A DNA stretch of 61,298 bases from CAYLLD01 sp964425135 (lineage in GTDB: Bacteria > Pseudomonadota > Alphaproteobacteria > Rhodobacterales > Rhodobacteraceae). A program made the translations under genes and the position numbers. The notes beneath the pieces were generated by a model. That model was not told the DNA's origin. It did not search any database and saw only the letters and a list, made by a program, of their open reading frames with translations. The stretch covers positions 1 through 61,298 of the forward strand of contig CAYRKW010000014.1 of the NCBI GenBank assembly GCA_964425135.1, in the 5' to 3' direction. Below, piece by piece: positions 25,663-34,874 of the stretch. Positions within the stretch are counted from its first letter, which is position 1. The number at the start of each line of letters is the position of its first letter.

Positions 25663-26638
25663 GTCTGCGATGCGCCATGTCAGCAGCCATCTTGATCGCG
25701 TTGATCAGGCTTGTGGGGTCCGCCACGTCCTGATCCGCAATATCAAAAGCGGTCCCATGATCGGGAGATGTGCGAATGAAGGACAGACCAAGTGTGACAT
25801 TCACACCGCCCGCAAAATCCAGCGTTTTGAGAGGGATGAGTGCTTGATCATGGTACATGCAAATCGCAGCGTCATATGTTTTGCGTGCAGCGGCATGAAA
25901 CATCGTATCCGCACTCAGGGGGCCAAGAAGGGTCATGCCCTTGTGCCGCAGATCGTCCAACACAGGCGCAATGAGGTCAATCTCTTCGTGCCCCATAATA
26001 CCGTTCTCGCCGGCGTGGGGGTTCAATCCAGCGATGGCGATGCGTGGGTTTGCTATCCCGAAATCGTTGCGCAGCGCTTGATGCGTGATCTCGATGGTTT
26101 TGCGCAGGTCTTCTCGTGTCAGGGCCGTTGGGACGTCGCTGAGCGGAATATGCACAGTCGCTGGAACGGCGCGGAGCATCTCGCTCGCCAACATCATCAC
26201 AACCTGAGACTTGCCGTCGAGCTCTGCCAGAAACTCGGTATGACCCGGATGCGCGAAATCGGCACCGTCTATCAGGATTTTCTTGGAGATCGGGTTGGTT
26301 ACGATTGCGTCCACATCGCCGTTCTTGGCGAGAGCGACCGCTTTCTCGATGGAAGCGATGATCGATGGTGCATTCCCCGGATCGGGTGTGCCGGGTATGG
26401 GTTTGGAGTGGAGCGGTTTATGGATGATCCCGATCTGACCGTCTTGCAAGTCACGTGGATGGGTGATCCGCTCGATGTCCAGACCGCTCTCACGCGCCAA
26501 GCCGTCCATCTGATCGAAATCTGCCATCAGGATAACGTTGATGCCCGAAAGCTGCTTTAGCGCTTTGATCGTGATTTGCGGGGCGATCCCGGACGGGTCC
26601 CCCATCGTCAGAGCAACTGTCGGTCGGGTCTGTGTCAC
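25655..26638 (-). CDS. pdxA: 4-hydroxythreonine-4-phosphate dehydrogenase
   Basis: A 327-residue NAD-dependent enzyme of pyridoxal phosphate synthesis. The N-terminal ALTMGDPSGIAPQ, metal-binding HPGHTEFLAEL and GLNPHAGENG, and the C-terminal SPDHGTAFDIA are family hallmarks. It begins 6 bp after surA and overlaps rsmA, matching the surA-pdxA-rsmA order conserved in many Proteobacteria. Confidence 0.96.
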   Translation of the reverse strand: MTQTRPTVALTMGDPSGIAPQITIKALKQLSGINVILMADFDQMDGLARESGLDIERITHPRDLQDGQIGIIHKPLHSKPIPGTPDPGNAPSIIASIEKAVALAKNGDVDAIVTNPISKKILIDGADFAHPGHTEFLAELDGKSQVVMMLASEMLRAVPATVHIPLSDVPTALTREDLRKTIEITHQALRNDFGIANPRIAIAGLNPHAGENGIMGHEEIDLIAPVLDDLRHKGMTLLGPLSADTMFHAAARKTYDAAICMYHDQALIPLKTLDFAGGVNVTLGLSFIRTSPDHGTAFDIADQDVADPTSLINAIKMAADMAHRRHG

Positions 26639-26644
26639 GAAAAG

Positions 26645-27886
26645 CTAGTTTTCACGAATGATCGCATCCGCCAAAAGCTCTTGCAGATAGTCATCGGCGA
26701 AGCGGGTCAAACGCTGATTGAGGATTTGGGTGCGCAGCCCGTCTACTTGCTCCGGCGCTGCATCAACGCGGCGATTGCATAGCACAAAAACAGATATAAT
26801 GCCTGTATCGACCATGGAAAAACCCGCCTCGCTAGCATCAAGGTTCATCAAAACTGACGCTGTCTCATCATCAATGTTTGCAATAATCTCCGGGCCGTAA
26901 CGACCACTTTGCTCGCCAAAATCTGAGGCAAGACCTTCGGCTTCAAGGCATGTGTCGATGTCATCGATCATATCTTGTGCTCTTGCGCGGGCGGCGGTCA
27001 TGTCATTTTCGCTCGGGTTTGCCGGCAGAATGATGTCGAGCCGCACGTAGGATGCAAGCACGTCATTTGTCCGGTTGGCGCTGTCTTCGCGAATATCGAC
27101 GAGTTGATAGAGAAGGATGCCCGCTGATACTTCAAGCGGGCTTGCTACCTGACCGGGTGCGAGCGCAAGAACGCGGCTTGCGACGGGGGCGGGCAGGCGG
27201 TTGACGGGTGTCCAGTCGAGCGATCCTCCGCGCGGCGCTGAGGGGGTACGGCTGTACTGACGTGCAAGCGCTGCAAAACTGCTGCCTGCTTTGACGTCGC
27301 GCGCGATCCGTTCAGCCAGATCGCGTGTGCCTTGCTGCCCATGCTCGGCAAACGGCAGCGCGATTTCGCGAAGGAACACGGATTCTTGGGCGCTTGAGGC
27401 AGCGGTGTTCAGCACATTCTCAATGTCGGATTCTGTAGGTGTTGCGCGATCCGAGAAGCGATTACGCACAATCTCGCGCCACAGAACACCGGTTGTGATG
27501 AATTCTTCAAATGTCGCAAAATCTGCACCGGTTTGTGAAAGTCTCGACCGCAGGCCAGCGAGCGTTAGTTGCCGCTGTTGGGCATACTGCTCAATTGCCT
27601 CGCCAAGACTTTCGTCCGGCAAAGTCATCCCCAGCGTATCTGCTTGCTCCATCTTCAATCTATCATCTGTAAGTTGCGCTATGGCGAACTCACGGATGTC
27701 AGGGCGGTTCGCTCCAAGCGCTTGCAGCAAGCGGATGCGTTGATCGATTTCATAGTGTGATATGATCGCGTTGTTGACGTATAGTGCCGGCGAGAACGGA
27801 TTTTGCGCCATTGCGCTTAGACAGGTGCCAAGCAGCGCCGCACATGCGACCCATAGGATTTGCAAAAAGATGCGAAGTCTGCTCAC
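26645..27886 (-). CDS. surA: periplasmic chaperone/peptidyl-prolyl isomerase SurA
   Basis: A 413-residue periplasmic chaperone for outer-membrane proteins. A signal peptide (about 1-27, cleaved after AMA) is followed by the SurA N-terminal domain (VNNAIISHYEIDQRIRLL), one parvulin domain (about 165-260, with RGGSLDWTPVNRLP) and a C-terminal helix region. Gammaproteobacterial SurA has two parvulin domains; only one is evident here, as is common in alphaproteobacteria. It overlaps lptD by 4 bp, and LptD is a known SurA client in E. coli. Confidence 0.92.
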   Translation of the reverse strand: MSRLRIFLQILWVACAALLGTCLSAMAQNPFSPALYVNNAIISHYEIDQRIRLLQALGANRPDIREFAIAQLTDDRLKMEQADTLGMTLPDESLGEAIEQYAQQRQLTLAGLRSRLSQTGADFATFEEFITTGVLWREIVRNRFSDRATPTESDIENVLNTAASSAQESVFLREIALPFAEHGQQGTRDLAERIARDVKAGSSFAALARQYSRTPSAPRGGSLDWTPVNRLPAPVASRVLALAPGQVASPLEVSAGILLYQLVDIREDSANRTNDVLASYVRLDIILPANPSENDMTAARARAQDMIDDIDTCLEAEGLASDFGEQSGRYGPEIIANIDDETASVLMNLDASEAGFSMVDTGIISVFVLCNRRVDAAPEQVDGLRTQILNQRLTRFADDYLQELLADAIIREN

Positions 27887-30027
27887 CGTTGACGACCCTC
27901 AAATTCCACGCAATTCCGACCTCGAAAAGCGTCTTTTCCACCGCCGAAACCGGCAAGTCGAACTTCAAGTCCGAAGTCGGTTCCGGGGGGTAGGCTAGCG
28001 GATTCTGTAAACCTGCGCGAGACCGAAAATCGCGTTCGTATGCACTCATTCCCATATTCCAGCCCGGCATTTGCGCTGACGTTATCGCCAGTTGCCAAAT
28101 TTCGGCGCCATGATGCGTCAAACGCCCAGTTGTCATCGATTTTGTAGCGGGACTTGAGATTGATTTCGTGTTGCGATGGGATTGCGTTGAGCGGATCGCT
28201 CGCAAGATAGACGTAGGATGTCTCAAGCTCGAATCTGTCCAGCTCCAGCGAGGCTTGCACATCGTTGCGGGAAAAAGCGAAATCTGCATCAAAGAGCGAT
28301 TGGTTTGATAGCTCGAAGATCGGCGGAAGGTCCAGATTGATCGCAGCTACAATGTTCGAGCTTTCCTCATTGAGACCGGTGTTGGTTGAAAATCCCGTTT
28401 GCGGTGCGCTGCGGAAAATCTGGCCCAAAGAGACCGCGAGCGACCATCCATCTGCATCAAGCCGGGTATAGTTCGCGCCGATGTTAAAGCGCAGTCCTGT
28501 CTCGCGCGCGTCATTGCCCGGGTATCTGTTAAGCGCAAAAAGATTGGCCGCGTCAAATTCGACCGTCTCACTATCCTCATTTGGAATGTTGTTTGTATCG
28601 CCGAATTGATCCGAATAAACAGCTTGAACCACCGGCTCGATGATCTGAGTACTTTTGGGTGATCTGCGGATGAGGGGCCAGCGCAGCTCTATCGCGGCAA
28701 GCGGGGAGATGACGCTTGATGGGCTGGTGTCGAAATTTACGTCGTTCCGGGTCGTGTAGAGGCGCCCGTCGCCTTCAAGAATGGTTTTGCCCAATATCCC
28801 GAAGGGGAGCTGGAAGGATTGCGTGTATTGTCCGGCGACCCCCAGTTCGGCGACGTCGCGACCTTCGGCGCGCGTCAGAACAACTGCGTCGGAGGACAAC
28901 GTCAAGCGCCCGCCGGGAATGATATCGTCCCAATACCGCTCGTAAAATCCTTGTGGGATGGCGTTCGGGATGCCGGAATCAGGTTCGTTGTCGCGCAAGG
29001 ATTGAAAAGCAGTTGCGCCGAGCGAAATATAGGCGTTACCCCTTTGCCGGGAGGAGATGACTTCACTGCGCAGGCGATCCACCTGAGAAAATTCGAACTG
29101 ACGCATAAACCCCTTGTCGCTCGCGCGGATGATGTCGAAGTCCAGTTCGAAATCATCACGCAGCTCCCAATTGCCGCTCAGATTGAGAAAGCCGCGCACA
29201 CCGTCAAAGGTCGTCGTTCCGTCCGCAAATGCGATGGCGCCGGATAGATCGTAGCCACCGTTTTCAAATCGTTGGCGGTATTCACCTTCGAGAATGGCTG
29301 CGCCGTTTGACGTGAAGAACGGGGTTATGGTGACGTCTTTGTCAGAGGCGATGGCGATGAAATACGGCATTTTGACGCTATAGCCGTAAAAGTCTGAACG
29401 CGAGAAAGATGGTGTCAATAATCCGGTTGCGCGGTCGAGCGAGGGGTCGGGAATGCGGAAATAGGGCAGGTAGCCTATCGTAACACCGAAGGCTTCGAAC
29501 CGGGCGTTTTGGAAGTGAACCTGGAGCGTTTCCTGATCCCGAGAGATACGCTCGGCGCGGACGAGCCACAACGGGGTTTCATTCGTTCCGCAGACAACGC
29601 ACCCGCTGGCCACGCCTTTGTAGATTGCGGTTTTGCTCGGTGAGATTTGGCGCAACTCATTCGCGGCGATCTGAAAATTCTCAGCCAATACTATCCGTGC
29701 GCCTTGCACGAGACCCGACTGAACGTTCTCATCAAGGGTGATGGCATCTGCCGTGATGACGGTCCCATCGGTCTGAGTGATGGTCAGGGGGCCTTTTGCT
29801 TCGAGCTGTCCAAGCTGGTTGTAAAATACGATTTCCTGCGCGCGGATCACGCGGCCATCCACTAGCACTTCGACGTTGCCAGAGGCGATCAGCCTGTCCG
29901 CATTTGCATCATAAGAGATCACATCAGCGAGCAGGGTGGAGGGGCTTTGCTGAGCGCTTGCTGTCACGGGCACAAGGCAGAGCAGTCCCAAGATGAATAT
30001 CAATCCACGCAACATCGGCCTATCCAT
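27883..30027 (-). CDS. lptD: LPS-assembly protein LptD
   Basis: A 714-residue outer-membrane barrel that inserts lipopolysaccharide into the outer leaflet. The signal peptide ends near VTASAQ. The N-terminal jellyroll (OstA-like) domain covers about residues 30-140, followed by a long beta-barrel with alternating motifs. Cysteines in SGCVVCGT and near the C-terminus (NECIRTR, RNCVEF) fit the disulfide pattern of LptD. The ATG encoding MDRPMLRG was taken, overlapping lptG by 8 bp; a second ATG four codons later is possible. It is followed by surA. Confidence 0.94.
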   Translation of the reverse strand: MDRPMLRGLIFILGLLCLVPVTASAQQSPSTLLADVISYDANADRLIASGNVEVLVDGRVIRAQEIVFYNQLGQLEAKGPLTITQTDGTVITADAITLDENVQSGLVQGARIVLAENFQIAANELRQISPSKTAIYKGVASGCVVCGTNETPLWLVRAERISRDQETLQVHFQNARFEAFGVTIGYLPYFRIPDPSLDRATGLLTPSFSRSDFYGYSVKMPYFIAIASDKDVTITPFFTSNGAAILEGEYRQRFENGGYDLSGAIAFADGTTTFDGVRGFLNLSGNWELRDDFELDFDIIRASDKGFMRQFEFSQVDRLRSEVISSRQRGNAYISLGATAFQSLRDNEPDSGIPNAIPQGFYERYWDDIIPGGRLTLSSDAVVLTRAEGRDVAELGVAGQYTQSFQLPFGILGKTILEGDGRLYTTRNDVNFDTSPSSVISPLAAIELRWPLIRRSPKSTQIIEPVVQAVYSDQFGDTNNIPNEDSETVEFDAANLFALNRYPGNDARETGLRFNIGANYTRLDADGWSLAVSLGQIFRSAPQTGFSTNTGLNEESSNIVAAINLDLPPIFELSNQSLFDADFAFSRNDVQASLELDRFELETSYVYLASDPLNAIPSQHEINLKSRYKIDDNWAFDASWRRNLATGDNVSANAGLEYGNECIRTRFSVSRRFTESASLPPGTDFGLEVRLAGFGGGKDAFRGRNCVEFEGRQR

Positions 30028-31120
30028 CTTCCAGATGCAGCAAAAGCGCAAACACCAGCAGTATGGCGGCTATGGGCGGCGACCATGCGGCGACCTCGAC
30101 CGGGATTTCGCCTGCCGAGCCAAGCGATGAGGCGAGGTTGCGGAAGATGTAGAGAGCAAAGCCGCACAGAACGGTGATCAGGATCATGATGCCCACGCTG
30201 CCAAAGCGGGTGTGGCGTGATGTGACAGCGGCACCAATGAACACCATGGCCGCAAACATCAACGGTGTTGCCAGCGTGGTCTGGAAGTATTGCCGATGGC
30301 GTGTCGCTGCAAAGCCGGAGTTTTCGAGCTGGTTGATAAAGCCAGGCAATGCCCAGAGCGAGATTGTGTCCGGCGGGGCAAAACCGTCCAGAATTTGCTC
30401 TCGTGTCAGGTTCGTTTCAATCTGTATCGCTTCGACCGATTGGATATCTTGCGGTATATCCCGCTGGTTTTCATTCGCGTTCCAAACGCGGGCGTTTTCT
30501 ATGTACCACAGATTGCCATTGAGTGTCGCGGATTGTGAAGAAATGCGCGATTTGATTTGTCCGTTCGCGTTGAACAAATGGAACACCGGAGCGAATAGTG
30601 TCGAGCCATCCGCGCTGGCACGTTGCGCGTTGATGACGGATGTATTCGATTGGGACACCTGTCTGAGCCATATGCCGCCCTCGCTGATCGACAGCGGGGT
30701 CGGAGCCTGAGTGGTCAGTTCGGTTTTCAGCGATTCGTATTTTTGCTTGCTCGCCGATACGATGGGATGAAACAGCGCGATATAGGCGATGCCAAATAAG
30801 ATCGCGAGCCCGAACGGGATCATCACAAGCCGTATGACAGACATGCCGGATGCACGCACGATGACCATCTCGGAGGACCGGGCCAACGATACAAAAAGCG
30901 TCAGAGACGTCAGCAAAAAGACGATTGAAAGCACGCCGCCCAAAGCCTCTGGAATTTGCAGCGCGGTCAGGGTGATGATCTCCGGCAGGCCGCTTGCGCG
31001 ATCAGAATACCGTCTGAGATGTTCGACGAACTCGACCAGAAAAATGAGCGCGGAGATGATCATCGTGACCTTGAGAAACGTCATTGTAAATCGTCTGGAG
31101 ACGTAGCGCGGCAGGATCAT
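30020..31120 (-). CDS. lptG: LPS export ABC transporter permease LptG
   Basis: A 366-residue YjgP/YjgQ permease. Three N-terminal membrane helices, a periplasmic beta-jellyroll (about 130-260) and three C-terminal helices are predicted, with RYVSRRFTMTFLKV at the start and FVSLARSSEMVIVRASGMS as the coupling region to LptB. As the second of two adjacent permeases, directly before lptD, it is assigned as LptG. It overlaps lptF by 4 bp. Confidence 0.93.
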   Translation of the reverse strand: MILPRYVSRRFTMTFLKVTMIISALIFLVEFVEHLRRYSDRASGLPEIITLTALQIPEALGGVLSIVFLLTSLTLFVSLARSSEMVIVRASGMSVIRLVMIPFGLAILFGIAYIALFHPIVSASKQKYESLKTELTTQAPTPLSISEGGIWLRQVSQSNTSVINAQRASADGSTLFAPVFHLFNANGQIKSRISSQSATLNGNLWYIENARVWNANENQRDIPQDIQSVEAIQIETNLTREQILDGFAPPDTISLWALPGFINQLENSGFAATRHRQYFQTTLATPLMFAAMVFIGAAVTSRHTRFGSVGIMILITVLCGFALYIFRNLASSLGSAGEIPVEVAAWSPPIAAILLVFALLLHLEDG

Positions 31121-32289
31121 ACGGGCGTCCTTTGCGACCGCGATGCGCGCACGCGGGTTGCGAAAAAGATCAGACCTGTGCCGATGGCTGCGCTGAGGGC
31201 GGCGGGAAAATAGGCCACCGGCCAGAGGGCTGCATCGCCTGCTACGACGCCTTTGCAGACAATCGCGAGCAGTTGAACAAAGATCATCAGTGCAACGGAA
31301 ATCGTCATCCGCAATGTCAGGCCTCCGCGCCGGAAGCTGCCTGCCAAAACACCGCCCAAGGCCAGCATTGGCAGGGTCAGAACGAGGATCGGAAGGGAGA
31401 TTTTCTCATGCGCTTCGGAAAGGTATTTCGACAGCGTTCTGCCATCGGTGAGCATATCGTCGGTGGGTGCGAGTGCCTCATGCACAAAATACTCACGCGG
31501 CCGCCGCACCCGCGTGTCATCAACGCTCGACAGGGACGTCAGATCAAATGCGAGCCGATCAAAGGCAACTGTGCGAATGGTATCTTTTCCGGCGTCATAC
31601 TCCTGAATAGCGCCATCGAACATGACCAGAAGCACCTTGCCCTTATCATTCACAAGAGCAGCCCGGTTGGCGGCGTAGCTGGTCGGTTGTATGGCGTTGC
31701 GCGCGTCATGAAGAAAGAGACCGCGCATCTCGCCTTGCGTATTGGTGTCTTCTATAAAGAACGTTACCCCGTCCGCCGGGTGCTTAAAGCTCCCCTCGAC
31801 AATCAAGGAATTGGCAAACTTGGTCCGGATCTCATCCTGCCGCTCATTGAGGCGCGTGGTGCTGACCGGCATCAGATAAAGCGTGATGACGTACATCGCG
31901 AGCATCGTGGTCGCGGAGAATATCAGGAGCGGTTTGAGCACCGACCAGGGACTGTGACCGGACATGAGCATGACGACAAGCTCGCTCTCGGTATAAAGCT
32001 TGTTGAGCAGATAGAGCACGGCGGCAAAGGTGGCCAACGGGATGACAAACATCATCACATTCGGCAAAATGAGTGAAGAAAATTCCAGAAACGTCACCGC
32101 GCTTTCGTTGCTGGAAATGATCCGGTCCACGAGCCGCAATGACTGAAGCAGCCATAATATTCCAGTAATCACCAGCGCAAAGAACCCGAACGGGCCCAGC
32201 AGCTCGACAAAAATATATCGGTCCAGTCTCGAAAGCACGTGATTTTGCGTCCGCGAATAAATGCGCCTGATTGCGCGTATTTTGTTCAT
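31117..32289 (-). CDS. lptF: LPS export ABC transporter permease LptF
   Basis: A 390-residue YjgP/YjgQ permease and partner of LptG in the LptB2FG extractor. Same 3+3 helix layout with a periplasmic jellyroll; ESELVVMLMSGHSPW is the LptB-contact region. Family homology begins at about LSRLDRYIFVELLGPFGFF, so a GTG at 32238 is a plausible alternative to the ATG at 32289. First gene of the LPS-export transcript, divergent from pepA across 81 bp. Confidence 0.93.
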   Translation of the reverse strand: MNKIRAIRRIYSRTQNHVLSRLDRYIFVELLGPFGFFALVITGILWLLQSLRLVDRIISSNESAVTFLEFSSLILPNVMMFVIPLATFAAVLYLLNKLYTESELVVMLMSGHSPWSVLKPLLIFSATTMLAMYVITLYLMPVSTTRLNERQDEIRTKFANSLIVEGSFKHPADGVTFFIEDTNTQGEMRGLFLHDARNAIQPTSYAANRAALVNDKGKVLLVMFDGAIQEYDAGKDTIRTVAFDRLAFDLTSLSSVDDTRVRRPREYFVHEALAPTDDMLTDGRTLSKYLSEAHEKISLPILVLTLPMLALGGVLAGSFRRGGLTLRMTISVALMIFVQLLAIVCKGVVAGDAALWPVAYFPAALSAAIGTGLIFFATRVRASRSQRTPV

Positions 32290-32370
32290 CCTATCTGGTC
32301 AAGCGATGTGACCCAACCTATTGTTCGTATCAACGCGATTTCCCGCGTGTTTCCCTAAATGAGGTGGACA

Positions 32371-33846
32371 ATGACAGACCCTATGAGCGCATCCCTACAT
32401 CCGGCCGATATCGACGCTATCGAGGCGCTTGAAGGGCGTGTTGTGATCTTCGCGGATGAAGAGGGTAAGCTAGATCGGCTTGGCAAACGGGTGAACCGTT
32501 TGTGCAAAGGCGGGGTCAACAAACTGCTGGAGAGCAAAGCGTTCGAAAAGGCAAAAGACGGCGATGTTTTGAGCCTGAGTTTTCCGGTTGGGATGGCGGC
32601 TGAGGCGATCAGCGTGGCCAAGCTGGCGAAATCGTCCGATGAGACCAAAGCGCAGCGGTGCGGGGCTAAAGTCGGGGCGCTCGATAACAGTAAGGGCGTC
32701 AGTGTTTTGGCCGGTAATCGGAAAAGCGTCGTGGCGTTTTGTTTTGGGATGCGCATGCGTGTTTACAATTTTGATGCGCGCAAATCCGAAAAATCAGAAA
32801 ATAAAAACAGCACGTTGAAGGTGTTTGTGAACGCACCCGACGACCACAAGGGCGCGTTTTCAGAGATGGATGCGATGCTGTCGGGTATCTTTTTCACCCG
32901 TGATTTGACCAATGAGCCAGCGAATATCCTGACGACAACCGAGTTTGCAAACCGTCTGGAAGAGATGAAATCCATAGGGCTTGAGGTTGAGGTTTATGAA
33001 GAAGATCGCCTCGAAAAGATGAACATGCACTCGTTTCTTGCGGTCGGCTACGGCTCAGAGACACCAACAAAGATGGTCGTCATGCGCTGGAACGGAGGCG
33101 GCGATGAAGCGCCGTTTGCGCTGGTGGGAAAAGGGGTGGTCTTTGATACAGGTGGTATCTCCATCAAGCCGGCGGGCGGCATGGAAGATATGACCATGGA
33201 TATGGGCGGGGCAGGCGTTGTTTCTGGCGTTATGCGCGCGCTCGCCTTGCGCAAGGCCAAGGCGAATGTTGTGGGCGTGGTGGGGCTGGTTGAGAATATG
33301 CCCGACGGGCGTGCGCAGCGGCCGGGCGATGTTGTCACCTCAATGAAGGGCGATACGATTGAGGTGATCAACACGGACGCCGAGGGGCGGCTGGTGCTGG
33401 CGGACGTGATGTGGTTTTGCCAAGAAGAGTTCAAGCCGGTTGGGATGATTGATCTGGCGACGCTCACAGGCGCCATGGTTGTGGCACTGGGGCATGAGAA
33501 TGCAGGCGCATTTTCAAATGACGATGCGCTTGTGGGCCAGTTTCTTGCAGCTGCGGCAGATGTTGACGAAGGCGCCTGGCGCATGCCGCTTGGTGATGCC
33601 TATGCCGATCTTCTCAAGAGTAAAATTGCGGATGTGAAGAATGTTGGCGGCCGCTGGGCAGGATCAATAACGGCGGCTGAGTTCTTGAAAAGATTTGTGA
33701 AACCGCAGACGCCTTGGATCCATTTGGATATTGCTGGTGTGGCGTCACGCGCTTCTGCCTCACCCTATTCGCCTGCGGGCGCGAGTGGTTGGGGCGTTCG
33801 CGCGCTGGATAGGCTCATCCGGGATAATTACGAATCCCGTGACTGA
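32371..33846 (+). CDS. pepA: leucyl aminopeptidase (M17 family)
   Basis: A 491-residue cytosolic dimetal aminopeptidase. The M17 signature NTDAEGRLVLAD is at about residues 336-347, with metal-site stretches GKGVVFDTGGISIKP and DMGGAGVV. An N-terminal macro-like domain occupies about 1-160. The start was placed at the ATG preceded by GAGGTGG nine bases upstream rather than one four codons earlier that overlaps this ribosome site. Its last codons overlap the GTG of holC. Confidence 0.94.
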   Translation: MTDPMSASLHPADIDAIEALEGRVVIFADEEGKLDRLGKRVNRLCKGGVNKLLESKAFEKAKDGDVLSLSFPVGMAAEAISVAKLAKSSDETKAQRCGAKVGALDNSKGVSVLAGNRKSVVAFCFGMRMRVYNFDARKSEKSENKNSTLKVFVNAPDDHKGAFSEMDAMLSGIFFTRDLTNEPANILTTTEFANRLEEMKSIGLEVEVYEEDRLEKMNMHSFLAVGYGSETPTKMVVMRWNGGGDEAPFALVGKGVVFDTGGISIKPAGGMEDMTMDMGGAGVVSGVMRALALRKAKANVVGVVGLVENMPDGRAQRPGDVVTSMKGDTIEVINTDAEGRLVLADVMWFCQEEFKPVGMIDLATLTGAMVVALGHENAGAFSNDDALVGQFLAAAADVDEGAWRMPLGDAYADLLKSKIADVKNVGGRWAGSITAAEFLKRFVKPQTPWIHLDIAGVASRASASPYSPAGASGWGVRALDRLIRDNYESRD

Positions 33847-34279
33847 TATCCTCTTTTATCATCTGACGGACACGCCGCTCGAAAATGCCCTTCCGCCGAT
33901 CCTGAGCAAATCTCTGGAGCGGGATTGGCGCGTTGGGGTGTATGGTCCGCATGCTGAGCGGATCGAATTTTTGGACCGGCATTTGTGGAGCTATGCGGAT
34001 ATGAGTTTTCTGCCGCATGGCACAGAAGGGGCCGGTCATCCGGTGCTGCTCTCGACGGAACGTGATGCGTTTGAGGGGCGGGAATTGCTGATGTTGATTG
34101 ATGGTGCGGACGTCCCGGAGGAGGCGCTGTCGGCGCATGAGAGGGTTTGCGTGTTTTTTGATGGGAACGACAACGCGGCTGTGTCCAAAGCGCGCGAGCA
34201 ATGGGTGCGTTATAGCGCGCTGCCGCATGATTGTGCGTATTGGGCGCAGGAGAGTGGGAAGTGGGTAAAGAAAAAATAG
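33839..34279 (+). CDS. holC: DNA polymerase III subunit chi
   Basis: A 146-residue clamp-loader accessory protein that binds SSB. It opens TDILFYHLTDTPLENALPP with a GTG start inside the end of pepA (8-bp overlap), which is the usual pepA-holC arrangement. Conserved stretches include GPHAERIEFLDRHLW and SFLPHG. Longer open frame upstream is only an antisense-free read through pepA in another frame and was discarded. It converges on the following Lrp gene with adjacent stop codons. Confidence 0.93.
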   Translation: MTDILFYHLTDTPLENALPPILSKSLERDWRVGVYGPHAERIEFLDRHLWSYADMSFLPHGTEGAGHPVLLSTERDAFEGRELLMLIDGADVPEEALSAHERVCVFFDGNDNAAVSKAREQWVRYSALPHDCAYWAQESGKWVKKK

Positions 34280-34753
34280 TTACGTAACAGGGATTTGCGT
34301 GGTGTTCTTGATCTCTTCCATCGACATGGTTGAAGTGACCTTGAAGATGGACACCTGCGATATGAGCCGCTGATAAAACGCGTCATAGGCGCGGGCATCG
34401 GCAACGCGTATTTTCAGAACATAGTCGATCTCACCTGCGAGCCGATGGGCCTCCAGAACTTCCGGTTGAGACTTCACCGCGTCCAAAAATCGGTCCTGCC
34501 ACTCTTTTTCATGTGCGGATGTTTGCACGAAGACGAAAAAACATGCGGACAATCCGACCGCATCAGGATCAACGATTGCGGTGGTTTTCTTGATGACGCC
34601 AGCATCTTTGAGCTTGCGAACGCGATTCCAGACGGGCGTTTTTGAGGCCCCGACCTTTTTTGCCAGCGTCTCAAGCGGCTGGCTTGCGTCGCTCTGCAAT
34701 TCGGCAAGGATCGCACGATCAATTTTATCCAAGGTTAACGGGGCGTTCGACAT
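34280..34753 (-). CDS. Lrp/AsnC family transcriptional regulator
   Basis: A 157-residue feast/famine regulator: helix-turn-helix at about residues 7-65 (LDKIDRAILAELQSDAS, SKTPVWNRVRKLKDAG) and RAM domain at about 72-152 (GEIDYVLKIRVADARAYD). The ATG giving MSNAPLTLDKID was chosen; 26 further open codons upstream are unlike the family. It is divergent from the GT-A-like gene across 121 bp, so that gene or itself is the likely local target. Confidence 0.91.
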   Translation of the reverse strand: MSNAPLTLDKIDRAILAELQSDASQPLETLAKKVGASKTPVWNRVRKLKDAGVIKKTTAIVDPDAVGLSACFFVFVQTSAHEKEWQDRFLDAVKSQPEVLEAHRLAGEIDYVLKIRVADARAYDAFYQRLISQVSIFKVTSTMSMEEIKNTTQIPVT

Positions 34754-34874
34754 GTTTTTGCTCGGATTGAGAATAATGTTCTTACTCCCATAGGGTGTGT
34801 GTGTGACAATTGGAATAATTTTCTGGGTCATGGTTTATTGTTGTTACGCAGACATCGGCCTAAGCTGATCGCGA